Origin: Runella slithyformis DSM 19594
GTDB lineage: Bacteria; Bacteroidota; Bacteroidia; Cytophagales; Spirosomataceae
Direction of reading: 5' to 3'
Assembly (NCBI RefSeq): GCF_000218895.1
Contig: NC_015703.1
Span: forward strand, 124,001-188,000
Length of the DNA: 64,000 nt
Below, in pieces: positions 9,800-19,000 of this stretch (the first letter of the stretch is position 1; each line of letters begins with the position of its first letter). The position numbers were made by a program, and so were the translations under genes. Below the pieces are notes generated by a model. The model was not told the DNA's origin. It did not search any database and saw only the letters and a list, made by a program, of their open reading frames with translations.

Positions 9800-9931
9800 C
9801 TATGAAATAGTTTGTAAGTCAATTTTTAATTGCGGCAATTCATTTTGAAGTAAATACCATAAAATCTGATAATCTACTCCAAAGTATCCATGTATGAGCC
9901 TATTCCGAAAACTGATGATACCGTGCCCCAT
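9800..9931 (-). pseudogene. Truncated HEPN (DUF86-like) protein, C-terminal fragment
   Basis: After the MNT gene stops, the minus strand encodes GHGIISFRNRLIHGYFGVDY followed by a QILWYLLQNELPQLK tail. This is the C-terminal third of a DUF86-type HEPN protein, including the RNRLIHGY motif (Rx4H) that is catalytic in HEPN RNases. The usual family length is about 110-120 residues, but here only about 43 follow the first in-frame ATG at 9931. Upstream, the frame runs inside the MNT gene, so the N-terminal helices are missing. It looks like an internal deletion that fused the two genes' ends. The fragment may be translated but should not fold as a normal HEPN domain. Confidence 0.7.
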
Positions 9932-9945
9932 AATATGCGGAGCCG

Positions 9946-10236
9946 CTAAACATCGACCAATTCGTTCATGATTTCGGCATAATAAGCGGGTTTTATGCCA
10001 TTTCGAGAAACCAAGTCCACATGGCATTTTAGGTAGTTTTCTAATTCGTGGGCGAGTTCAAAGAACTGAAAACCTACGGGTCTCGAAAACTCTACCATAA
10101 TATCAATGTCGCTTTCCGGTGTGCGTTCGTTACGAGCAGTCGAACCAAATATTGCCAAACGCTTGATGGGATAGCGTTGCAATAATGAAGGCTGAATGCT
10201 TCTCAACTTCGACTGTATTTGCTGTAAGTCATTCAT
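9946..10236 (-). CDS. MNT-type nucleotidyltransferase
   Basis: A minimal nucleotidyltransferase of about 96 residues with the signature GSTARNERTPESDIDIMVEF (GSxAR-x7-SDxDhhV), the metal-binding site of the pol-beta superfamily. In MNT/HEPN toxin-antitoxin pairs such enzymes AMPylate and silence the HEPN RNase. I chose the ATG at 10236 (MNDLQQIQSKL); ATGs at 10257 and further upstream are possible. The C-terminus (AEIMNELVDV) looks complete. The partner HEPN gene directly downstream is truncated, so the pair is probably no longer a working toxin-antitoxin system. It lies between the res-like gene and the small-protein gene, in the same orientation. Confidence 0.85.
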   Translation of the reverse strand: MNDLQQIQSKLRSIQPSLLQRYPIKRLAIFGSTARNERTPESDIDIMVEFSRPVGFQFFELAHELENYLKCHVDLVSRNGIKPAYYAEIMNELVDV

Positions 10237-10284
10237 TATCAGATGCTTTTTACTCATACAAATATAGAGTTTGTTTTCCAAAAA

Positions 10285-12621
10285 CTAAAGTTCTTCAGGA
10301 TTGAAAAAATCCCAGCCTACCAAACTATCGGTGTCTTCAATTCTATTCTTACAGTACTTAAAAGTCATCACATCGCCGGTCAATTCCGGTATCAGCACGC
10401 CGCCTATCAATGTTCTTGTTGTATTCGATTTATTTTCGGCTTCTACGTAGTCCAGCAGCGCATTGTGTTTGTTGGCGGCTTCGGCATCTGAGCGTTTGGT
10501 TTTTGTATCAAACAACCCTATTTTGCCCGATTTGAATTTGATGATAAAGTCCACGTAAAACAGTCGCTTTACGCCTTTTTTGTCATGATACGGCACGGCA
10601 AAATGTTCTTTGCCTTGGTCGCCGTTTTTGTACCACCAATCTATGTGGGCGGCTTTTTCTACTAAAAAATCTTTCAGGGAAATTTCGGGCTTTGATGCTT
10701 TTTCGTACTCAAAAAAGGGCTCTAAGGCGTGGTTTTCTATGGGTTCACGCCTGTACAACTCATTAAAAAAGCGCGTTTCCGGCACTTCCCAATCCTTGTT
10801 TTCAACCCGTCGGCTATCGTTGCCCTGCTTGGTTTGCCATGCCTCAAAGTTTTCGAGGGCTTTGGCAATGTGCTGCACCAAATACGCCTTGTTTTGCGGA
10901 AAAAGATAGATCTTACGCACTTCAAACTCATTCAATCCTAAGTAATATTCGGCAAAATGATTCAAGGTTTCCCGTAGCTTTTTCCAACTTTTTGAGCGGT
11001 TTAGACGGGTAATATTGTCGTAGCAAAACCGATCAAACATACTGCCGAACTGGGCATCTGTAATCGAAAATGCCTTGATCTGGTCGTTGCTGAGCATGAT
11101 GGCATTTACTTCGTAAGGGTCAAGATGTATATCCGTCGGAATTTTTATTTGGTGTTCGTCTATCTCAAACTGCCAAAATTTTTCGCGCATGGCATTTTTG
11201 TTGGCCTCTTTTTGACGAGCTACGTCTTCCATTTGGGCGGGCGTAAACAAATCAACATCAGGCAGTTGACCTATGCCGTAGGTATTTTCCATGACACTGA
11301 AAAACTTTCGCTCAAATGCCGTGGTCAGTACCCCGACCGAAGCACGGTCATTGACTATCGTGGCGGTTGACAGTTTATCATATACCCAACCTTTATCGGC
11401 CTGTCGGTTGGCAATTTGATAATTGAAAAAATCAGCCTCCGATGGCTCAAACCGTATTCGGTTGCTCTCAATGTTGGTATAAACATAGCCGTAATTGAGG
11501 CTGTCGTTTTTGTAATGCCGTTGGTGGGGCATCCGCAGGATGCGACCTACGGTCTGAATCCCGAAATTGGGGCTTTGCACGTTTCGATAACTCACCAGCA
11601 CGGCCGCCCGCGGACAATCCCAGCCCTGGGCAATGGCCTGTTTGAAAATCAGCACATCCTGAAAACCGTTCATGTCTTCTAAACCCACTCGGTTTTGCTC
11701 GCCCGACAGCCAAACCGCCAACCGACCATTGTTGGTGGTGATGCCGTATTCCATGTTTAACAAACCTTCGAGGGTTTCTCTGATGGTCTTGTCTTCGTCG
11801 CTCAATGTGGCGGTATCCGACGGTAACTGTATCAGCAACAGCGGATTTACAACGCCTGCGCCCAGCTCGGCATCGTAGAGTGCCGCCAGTTCGTTTTTCT
11901 TTTCGAGTGCCGTGCGCAGCAAATGAACGTGTACATTGTCGGAGTTTTGTTTGGCGGGGTCAAGCCCGATATTGAGCTGCACGCTTTTCTTGATCATGCC
12001 TTCATCCACCACTTTTTTGCGACTGATCGACACCGTTCTTTGTGGCCGGCTGTTGGGCGTGGCGGTGACCATTACTTCTACTTTGGCTTTGATGAGGTTT
12101 CGGACGGCAATGGCCTGCGGCCCCGTGAAGGCACTCAGGTGGGCTTCGTCAATCACCAAAATAAGCTGTGTATCTTGGGCTTTGGTGTTTTCGATGAGGG
12201 TTTCGAGGTTGGTATTGGTTTCGTTTTCTTTTCGCCAAATCTTCTTCATGCCGTCCACGCTGCTCCAATTCACAAACAACAGATCGCGCGGGTTCAGCAC
12301 GGGATTGGTACTCAACTCGCTCAAATCAATGGCCCGTAGCTTGGCGGTATCGGCATATAGTTGCTGCAAAGATTTCAAACTCTGAATGTGCAGCGTGTTG
12401 GGGGCTATCCAGATAAAGGCTACGTTGGGGTTGAGGCTTGGCTGCAACGGAAGCTCATCTACTAAGCGATACAGGTAATCGGCCATCATGACGGTTTTGC
12501 CTGAGCCGGTGGGGGCTTCGAGCAAAATCGGTACTTGCTCGGGCGTATCGCTTAGGGCATCAAAGGTGTGGGCCAATAGACTGCCGACGGCTTTTTCTTG
12601 AAAATCTTTGAGGATGTGCAT
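10285..12621 (-). CDS. Type III restriction Res-like helicase/endonuclease
   Basis: A 778-residue superfamily 2 helicase: Walker A EAPTGSGKT at residues 35-43, DEAH box at 158-161 (LVIDEAHLSAF), and motif VI-like QTVGRILRMPHQ. The C-terminal region carries a PD-(D/E)xK nuclease pattern, D691 in LFYVDFIIKF and D705-T-K707 in GLFDTKTK, as in Res subunits of type III restriction enzymes. Together with the Mod-like methyltransferase upstream it would translocate on and cut unmodified DNA. Mod and Res are separated here by the GxxExxY gene and repeat blocks, unlike the usual adjacent arrangement. Start ATG at 12621; nearest upstream sequence is the repeat block. Confidence 0.9.
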   Translation of the reverse strand: MHILKDFQEKAVGSLLAHTFDALSDTPEQVPILLEAPTGSGKTVMMADYLYRLVDELPLQPSLNPNVAFIWIAPNTLHIQSLKSLQQLYADTAKLRAIDLSELSTNPVLNPRDLLFVNWSSVDGMKKIWRKENETNTNLETLIENTKAQDTQLILVIDEAHLSAFTGPQAIAVRNLIKAKVEVMVTATPNSRPQRTVSISRKKVVDEGMIKKSVQLNIGLDPAKQNSDNVHVHLLRTALEKKNELAALYDAELGAGVVNPLLLIQLPSDTATLSDEDKTIRETLEGLLNMEYGITTNNGRLAVWLSGEQNRVGLEDMNGFQDVLIFKQAIAQGWDCPRAAVLVSYRNVQSPNFGIQTVGRILRMPHQRHYKNDSLNYGYVYTNIESNRIRFEPSEADFFNYQIANRQADKGWVYDKLSTATIVNDRASVGVLTTAFERKFFSVMENTYGIGQLPDVDLFTPAQMEDVARQKEANKNAMREKFWQFEIDEHQIKIPTDIHLDPYEVNAIMLSNDQIKAFSITDAQFGSMFDRFCYDNITRLNRSKSWKKLRETLNHFAEYYLGLNEFEVRKIYLFPQNKAYLVQHIAKALENFEAWQTKQGNDSRRVENKDWEVPETRFFNELYRREPIENHALEPFFEYEKASKPEISLKDFLVEKAAHIDWWYKNGDQGKEHFAVPYHDKKGVKRLFYVDFIIKFKSGKIGLFDTKTKRSDAEAANKHNALLDYVEAENKSNTTRTLIGGVLIPELTGDVMTFKYCKNRIEDTDSLVGWDFFNPEEL

Positions 12622-12630
12622 TGGTTGAAA

Positions 12631-12720
12631 AATAGTCTTTAACAGGATTAAGGGATTTTCAGGATAGACAGGATTTGAAAAAAAAACTGTCTATCCTGCA
12701 TCATATTTAAATCCTGTCAT
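12631..12720. repeat. Interspersed repeat, block R1 (two inverted copies)
   Basis: One forward copy (12631-12680: AGTCTTTAACAGGATTA, then GGGATTTTCAGGATAGACAG) and one inverted partial copy (12687-12720: CTGTCTATCCTG, then TTTAAATCCTGTCAT). CAGGATAGACAG at 12660-12671 pairs perfectly with 12687-12698, giving a 12-bp stem with a 15-nt loop. The TGA stop of the GxxExxY gene (12717-12719) lies in the end of the repeat. The hairpin could also act in mRNA folding or termination between the two genes. Confidence 0.85.
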
Positions 12721-13106
12721 GGTTTGTATGGCTTCGCCAATTTTTTATTATAAACTCGCTTGTATTCGAGGCTCATTCCTCCAAAATTTACTAATAATCC
12801 ATCGGCAATTTTATATGCTTCGCAATAATTAATGGCTTGGGCTTTATGAGCATCGGTTAGGGTTTCGGTTGCTTTTATTTCAAGCATTACTTGGTTTTCA
12901 ACAAAAAAATCTACCCTTCGTGTACCGATAGGCTCACCTTTGTACTGCAATGGCATCTCCATTTCTCGCTCAAACGAAAGATTCTGTAATCGAAATTCAA
13001 TCGCCAACGCTCGTTGATAAATAACCTCTTGAAAACCATTGCCCATCATACGATGTACTTCCATGCAACAGCCTATTATCTTGTGTGTAAGTTGGTTTAT
13101 TTCCAT
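12717..13106 (-). CDS. GxxExxY family protein
   Basis: A 129-residue protein with the name-giving motif GFQEVIY at residues 24-30. A nuclease-fold-like pattern RVDFFVENQVMLEIKA (D...ExK) and a C-terminal half with INYCEAYKIADGLLVNFG follow, both typical of the TIGR04256 GxxExxY family. The function is unknown. The D-ExK spacing suggests a PD-(D/E)xK-type core, though no activity is established as far as I know. The gene is flanked on both sides by copies of the same short repeat, and its stop codon overlaps one of them. It separates the mod and res genes and may have been inserted there together with the repeats. Confidence 0.88.
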   Translation of the reverse strand: MEINQLTHKIIGCCMEVHRMMGNGFQEVIYQRALAIEFRLQNLSFEREMEMPLQYKGEPIGTRRVDFFVENQVMLEIKATETLTDAHKAQAINYCEAYKIADGLLVNFGGMSLEYKRVYNKKLAKPYKP

Positions 13107-13112
13107 TTTTTG

Positions 13113-13292
13113 CAGGATTTAAGGATTTTCAGGATTAAAATAGTCTTTAACAGGATGTAGGGATTTTCAGGATGGACAGGATTAAAATAGTCTTTAACAG
13201 GATTTAAGGATTTTCAAGATAGACAGGATTAAAAAATTATCTTACAAAAAAATCCTGTCCATCCTGTTTTAATCCCTACATCCTGTCAAGAC
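13113..13292. repeat. Interspersed repeat, block R2 (three tandem copies plus one inverted)
   Basis: Forward copies start at 13113, 13151 and 13198. The second and third are 47 bp apart; the first lacks about 9 bp. An inverted copy lies at 13251-13292. The unit reads AGTCTTTAACAGGATTTAAG then GGATTTTCAGGATAGACAGG then ATTAAAA, with small changes. The inverted copy contains the TAG stop of mod (13276-13278) and encodes its last residues LDRM. There are no unique spacers, so this is not CRISPR. AGGATTAAAA and its complement can form long imperfect hairpins. Confidence 0.85.
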
Positions 13293-15186
13293 CCATTATT
13301 CTGAACGTGGCTTTGTAGGCATTGTAGATGGCATCGGGCAGCGGTATGGCCTCGATGCGGTCTTGTACCCCATAAAACTCTTCCACCAAAATATCCTTTT
13401 CGGGACTGAAACCGTACACTTTTATCTTTTGGGTACTGCTCAACCCCTGAATGATACCCACCAATGCCTCGCAGACCTCGGCTTGCTGACGGCTGTGATA
13501 CACCACGACCATGTAGGCATCGGCATCATCCCTGAAAATACGGGCTTGCCGTGGGTCAAGTGCATACTCGGCCGTGATTTCGTGGTAGCAGTTTTCTTTG
13601 AGGCACAGCAGCTCAGTGCTCGCTTGGGTAAGTAGGCGTTTGTTGGCTTCTGATTTGAGGCTCGGCACAAAACCTCCCCGATAATACCGCAAATTATTGC
13701 CCCCCAGCCCCTCCACCCACGCCCCTTTGGCATTGGTATAGCCCTCTATGACTCGTTTGTTGCGCTCGTAAGTGACTTCTTCACAGATATTATTCTCATT
13801 ATTAGTTACCAAAATACATTGCCTGCTGCCGCCATCTTCGGCATTGAGCGCCATCGTGGCATGAAGCGTGGTGCCACTGCCTGCGAAAAAATCGAGAATG
13901 GTGGCATTTGGCCGAGTGTCATAATTGATAATTTTCTTTATCAATTTAGAAGGTTTAGGCGTTTCAAATGCTCTATTTGTTAAGTCTAAATCCTTTAGTT
14001 CATTTTTTCCATCTTGGGTATGCCCAACATCTTGATATTTCCAAATAGTTTGAGGTACAGTTCCTTGTTTTACTTCGTTTAAATACCTTTTTGCTTGCGG
14101 TGCACCTTTACCATCTTTTCCCCAATAAATTCTATTTTCTTCAATCATTCTTTGGAAAGTATCTTTGCTATACCGCCAGCAACTTCCTTGCGGAGGCAAA
14201 TATTCTTTTCCTGTATTCGGATTTATTACTGGAAAGACGCCCGACTGGTTAAAGGTTTTTACCAAAACATTATCCATTCGATATAAGCCTCTCCCATTGT
14301 TATCATCATGTTTATATGGCAAGTTTTGAGCATCACTTCTTTCATCTAATTTTCTTTCCCAATCCCCTTTTTTATAGACTAAGATAAAATCATGTGCAGC
14401 ACTAAAATATTTTGCATCATTTCGTGGAGCGTAGTTTTTCTCCCAGATTATATTATCAATAAAATTATTTTCCCCAAACACCTCATCACAAAGCAGTTTG
14501 AGTTGGGCTTGTTCGTTATCGTCGATGGAGATAAAAATCACGCCTTTGTCGCTCAGGAGTCGTTTGGCTATGCGCAGGCGTTTGTCCATAAACGATAGCC
14601 ATTTGGAGTGTCGGTAAGAGTCTTCTCGGTCCACAAAACTATCGTTGTACTTAAAATCTTTGTTGCCCGTATTGTAAGGCGGGTCAATATAAATGACATC
14701 AATTTTGTTTTCGTGCGTAAACGTCAGAGCCGTCAGGGCGTGGAGGTTGTCGCCTTCGATGAGGGTGTGGTTGGGAAAACAGTCTTTAACAGGATTTTCG
14801 GGATTGTCAGGAACGACAGGATTAGTTGATGGATTATTCTCAAAATCCTGTTTAATCTTCACCTCCTGTGCTGATGATACCGTATCAAAGAGCGTAGGCG
14901 TACTGACTTTCTTCAAATCCTGTCTATCTTGCCCCATCCTTAAACCCTGTACTGCATTTTTATCCTGTCTATCCTGCAAATCCCTAAATCCTGTTATGCG
15001 CTTTTCCGGTACTTCCTGCAGCACGGGCAGGTGGGTGCGGAGGGTTTCTTCTACGTCTTCGGGTTTATCTTCCCACACGAGGCCGTATTTTTTCTTGGTA
15101 TTGATGAGGTCAATGAGGTAGGCACGTTCGTCTTGGCTGATGCCTTCGAGGGCTTTTACTTTTTGGATGAGGTCGTGTTTGTTCAT
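13276..15186 (-). CDS. Type III-like adenine-specific DNA methyltransferase (Mod)
   Basis: A 636-residue beta-class N6-adenine methyltransferase: catalytic DPPY at residues 168-171 (IDPPYNTGNKDF) precedes the SAM-binding motif FFAGSGTTLHA near 430-440. It should methylate the recognition sequence and, in type III systems, direct the Res subunit. Residues about 64-94 (containing GFRDLQDRQDK and GLRMGQDRQDLKK) and about 112-136 are translated copies of the nearby interspersed repeat, inserted in frame between the N-terminal helical region and the catalytic domain. The C-terminal LDRM and stop are also repeat-derived. Despite this the frame is intact. The start ATG at 15186 faces a divergent Crp/Fnr gene 165 bp away. 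Confidence 0.92.
   Translation of the reverse strand: MNKHDLIQKVKALEGISQDERAYLIDLINTKKKYGLVWEDKPEDVEETLRTHLPVLQEVPEKRITGFRDLQDRQDKNAVQGLRMGQDRQDLKKVSTPTLFDTVSSAQEVKIKQDFENNPSTNPVVPDNPENPVKDCFPNHTLIEGDNLHALTALTFTHENKIDVIYIDPPYNTGNKDFKYNDSFVDREDSYRHSKWLSFMDKRLRIAKRLLSDKGVIFISIDDNEQAQLKLLCDEVFGENNFIDNIIWEKNYAPRNDAKYFSAAHDFILVYKKGDWERKLDERSDAQNLPYKHDDNNGRGLYRMDNVLVKTFNQSGVFPVINPNTGKEYLPPQGSCWRYSKDTFQRMIEENRIYWGKDGKGAPQAKRYLNEVKQGTVPQTIWKYQDVGHTQDGKNELKDLDLTNRAFETPKPSKLIKKIINYDTRPNATILDFFAGSGTTLHATMALNAEDGGSRQCILVTNNENNICEEVTYERNKRVIEGYTNAKGAWVEGLGGNNLRYYRGGFVPSLKSEANKRLLTQASTELLCLKENCYHEITAEYALDPRQARIFRDDADAYMVVVYHSRQQAEVCEALVGIIQGLSSTQKIKVYGFSPEKDILVEEFYGVQDRIEAIPLPDAIYNAYKATFRIMGLDRM
14780..14996. 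repeat. Interspersed repeat copies inside the mod coding sequence (block R3)
   Basis: Four recognisable copies of the R1/R2 repeat lie within mod: forward at 14780-14824, inverted partial at about 14841-14872, inverted at 14915-14950 and inverted at 14958-14996 (ATCCTGTCTATCCTGCAAAT then CCCTAAATCCTGTTA). On the minus strand the inverted copies read without stops as GFRDLQDRQDK and GLRMGQDRQDLKK. The copies have diverged in ways that keep the frame open. Confidence 0.85.
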
Positions 15187-15351
15187 GCGTAGTAAGCGGA
15201 AGTCGTTCTTTGGGCAATTTTAACCACAAAGCCGCACATTGCCCAACAAACCGCCTAAAAAACAACGACGGGCCCTTTTCAGAGCAATAAACAGCAGTAA
15301 GCAAAAAGGCCGTAATTTGCACCCTGATTTTACTGTTACTCTCTTCCACCC

Positions 15352-15948
15352 ATGAGCTACGTTCGTCGTTATTTAGAAACTTTTCATCCCGTCACTGACG
15401 GGCAATACGCCCAGATCGCCCCTTACGAAAAGGAAATTTTCGTACTGAAAAAAGGCGACTATTTCATAAAAGCGGGAGAAGTAACCAACCAAATGGGATT
15501 GATCATTGAGGGGGTTATGTCCAACAATTACCTCGACAGAGGAAAGGAGAAAATCCAGTATTTTCTGAGTAAAAATGAAGTGGCCGCCAACCCCGAAAGC
15601 TTTGACTTCCGGACACCGAGCAGGGTGAGCATCAAAGCCATAACCGCCTGTCGTTTAGTAACAGTTGACCATGCTACGTACTGGAAACTGGTAGAAATAC
15701 TTCCTTGGTGGGGGCAACTGACCCGGACCATCGGCAGCGTGGTATTGACCCAAAGGCTGCAGAAAAGAGCCGAATTGATGACGTTGACACCGACCGAACG
15801 GTATGAAAGATTTTCGATTGAAAATCCTCATATTTTACAACAGGTACCCCTCGGAATGATCGCATCGTATTTAGGAATACAGCCACCGTCCCTGAGCAGA
15901 ATACGACGAAAACAGCTTCAAAAAAACCGGTTGACAAAAGAAATTTAA
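15352..15948 (+). CDS. Crp/Fnr family transcriptional regulator
   Basis: A 198-residue regulator with an N-terminal cyclic-nucleotide-binding-like beta-roll (residues about 25-115, FVLKKGDYFIKAGEVTNQMG) and a C-terminal winged helix (VPLGMIASYLGIQPPSLSRIRRK at about 163-185). There are no Cys residues arranged for an Fe-S cluster, so FNR-type oxygen sensing is unlikely. It is transcribed divergently from mod and precedes the GH5 gene by about 100 bp; either may be a target, but the sequence does not show it. Such Crp-like proteins are numerous in Cytophagales. Confidence 0.9.
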   Translation: MSYVRRYLETFHPVTDGQYAQIAPYEKEIFVLKKGDYFIKAGEVTNQMGLIIEGVMSNNYLDRGKEKIQYFLSKNEVAANPESFDFRTPSRVSIKAITACRLVTVDHATYWKLVEILPWWGQLTRTIGSVVLTQRLQKRAELMTLTPTERYERFSIENPHILQQVPLGMIASYLGIQPPSLSRIRRKQLQKNRLTKEI

Positions 15949-16051
15949 CTAAGGTTAAATAATCGGCTTCGGCACCAAGATATACGCCTGTTTATGGGAT
16001 TACAATGAGCATTGTCGGTATGTTTGTGTAAAACCTCCATCTCATAATTGT

Positions 16052-19000
16052 ATGAAAAACGTTTTACACTCAACGTCAACCCAATGGATTCTGCCACTAC
16101 GGCTCCTGTACCTGATCTGTTTGAGCCATGCGGGATTTTCCCAATCGGCACCGCTTGCCACGGACCGCGCCCGAATTACGGTCAACAGTATTCCTGATTA
16201 CTACGGCGGGCCCAATCTGAACGTTTTACGCACCGACGCCGGGACCCCTCTCCGGGCAGGTACGGCCTGGATTTGGGAAAAAGGAAGTCAGGAAGAACCG
16301 GCGGCGTACTACGCCTCCATGCGTCAAAAAGGCCTGAACGCGGTTCGGATGATCTTGTTTGATACCTGGGAAGTGGAGGCTTATCAGCCTTCGGCTCAAT
16401 TTACGCCTACCGACTGGAACGACCCCGTGTATCGGACCCGGCAATTGGCCCGCATGGAACGTTCCGTCAATTATGCCTCCGCCAATGGCTTGTACGTGAT
16501 CATCAATTCTCACAACAAAATACCCGAGTATAACGAAACCTACGCCAACGCGTTGTGGACCTACGTTGCCCCTTATTTTGCCAATCGTACCCACGTTATT
16601 TATGAAGCCTCCAACGAACCCATGCCCGGCATCGGCATCAATGGCAATATGGACATGGGCGCCGCAGGGGCTACGGCCAGTCCCCGACTTCAGGCACTCA
16701 AACGCACCTTCAACATCATGCGGGCCGGTGCCCCCAATACGCATATTATGGTGCTGACGCCCAACGGTATCAGTGATTACGGGTTTGGGACGGGTATGGG
16801 CAATTTGGCTGCCTCATTTGCGCAGCTGCCCGGCAGTGTTGATTGGACCAAAACGTCGGTGGCCTATCACCTTTACCACAATGACGGGGCGGCGGCGGTG
16901 TCCGTCAATGCTGCCAACCTGCGCAACCTGCATTCCCGCTATCCCGGCTGGCCTTCCGAAAATAATTTTCCTGCATCGGTTTCCAACGCCACTTTGGGCA
17001 TTACTGATTCTTTTCGTTCTCCGCAGTTTGATAATGATGTGTACGTAAACCAAACCTGCGAGCGTCTGGGCCTTGGGTGGAGTATGTGGAACATCAATGG
17101 GCAAGTCGAGCTCGACCGCAACTGGCCCGTCATGTATGCCGATGCCGTGGCAAAAGGCTGGAATTGGATCCCTGACCCAACCACACCCGACACGCAAGCC
17201 CCGACCGTTCCGACGGCTTTGGTCGCCACTAATATTACCGCAAACAGCCTTACCCTTTCCTGGACAGCCTCTACCGACAATATTGCCGTGACAAACTATG
17301 AGGTTTTTAAAAATGGCGTCAGTATAGGCATGACCGCTACGTCGGCTCCTTCATTCAATGTGGTGGGTCTGGTTTGTGCTTCAAATGTGAGTTTTACGGT
17401 AAAAGCAAGAGATGCCGCCGGGAATGCAAGTGCTGCCGGTACTGCGCTGAATGTAACAACAGGCAACTGCCCCACGAATTTTGTGGCAGAAGCCGAAACC
17501 AATTTTACAACCGTTGCCGATGTGGGCAGCAATTGTACCGTAGGCCCCTCCAATTACGCAGCCACGACGGCAAGCAACGGCCTGGCCGTGGGACTTTGTG
17601 ATATAGGTGACGAGATAAAAATTGCGGTTAATGTGTTTGTATCGGGAAATTATGACATACAAGTAAGGGTAAGAAGCGGCTGGACGGGTTCACCCATGCA
17701 CTTTATCACCAACAACAAGTACGAATATCGGTTGAATGATGTACTGAGAACCTTTACCTACGTGCAGGGAAGTGTCACCTCTGTCATTGACGTAGATTCG
17801 TACTACGGAACTGTCAAATTGTCGGGTATGCCCCTAACGGCAGGTATCCATTACCTACGGGTAAAGGCCCTTGAAAACTGGGGAAAAGTGGATTATGTAC
17901 AGGTAAATCTACTCTCAGATACCCAAGCCCCCAGCGTTCCGACCGGTTTAACCGCTTCTGCCATTACGGGCAGCGGCTTTACAATCTCCTGGGCCGCCTC
18001 GACTGATAATGTAGCAGTAACGGAGTATGAAGTAGTAAGAAATGGAGTAAGCCTCGCAACCACCTCCACGACTTCTTATAACGTCACGGGACTTTCCTGC
18101 GGCACAAATTCGGATATGACAGTGCGGGCGCGAGATGCCGCCGGCAATTGGAGCTCTGTCAGTAATGCACTGAATGTCAGCACCTCTTCTCTGCCCAATG
18201 CAGGCAGCATTTCAGGAACAACTACACTTTGCCAAGGCGCAACCACCACGCTGACTTCCAACGGTGTAACGGGCGGCAGCTGGACAGGCAGCAACGCGGC
18301 CGTGGCGACGGTAAATGCTTCGGGACTCGTCTCGGGCGTATCGGCCGGCACGGCCACGATTACCTACAGTGTCTCGGCCAATGGCTGTTCTTCAAATACA
18401 ACCTCAACGGTCACGGTCAATGCGTTGCCCAATGCAGGGACCCTTTCAGGGACGAGCACCCTAACCACAGGCACGACGGCAACACTGACTTCCAACGGGC
18501 TTTCAGGCGGCACATGGAGCAGCAACAATGCAAATGTAGCAACGATAAATGCTTCGGGCGTCGTCTCGGGCGTATCGGCCGGCACGGCCACGATTACGTA
18601 TACTGTTATGAGTAATGGCTGTACACGCAGCGCCAGCAGGAGTCTAACCGTAACCGCACCGATCATTACCACGACCATTGTGGTCAGGGCGCGAAGTGTA
18701 GGGAATGCAGGGGCGAGTTTTAGGGTCGAAATCATGAATGGATCGGCGGCAACCGGTGGTACGATTCTGCAAAACAGCACCACTTTTACCAATCTTTCCA
18801 CCACTTTTGCCAATTATACCTTTACGGCTACGGGTACTGTCAACCCCAATCAGATACGGGTGCGCTACCTGAACGATATGACCCCTTATGACTTTGAAGC
18901 CGACTACATGACCGTGAACGGCACAACCTACCAAACCGAAGCCGCGAGCACGTATTCCGTCGGATTTTGGAATAGTGAAAATGGCTGTAACAATGCGGGC

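Noticed and set aside
10028-10236. A longer HEPN protein starting inside the MNT gene
   Set aside because: The upstream part of that frame is the MNT gene in another phase; it lacks HEPN features before about position 9945.
13113-13240. Tandem repeat copies that might be read as a small CRISPR array
   Set aside because: Copies follow each other directly, without unique spacers of constant length, vary in sequence, and no cas gene is present.
18229-18615. Frames within the GH5 gene in other phases (plus strand)
   Set aside because: The long GH5 frame has a continuous domain series; these are shadows of its repetitive Ig-like part.
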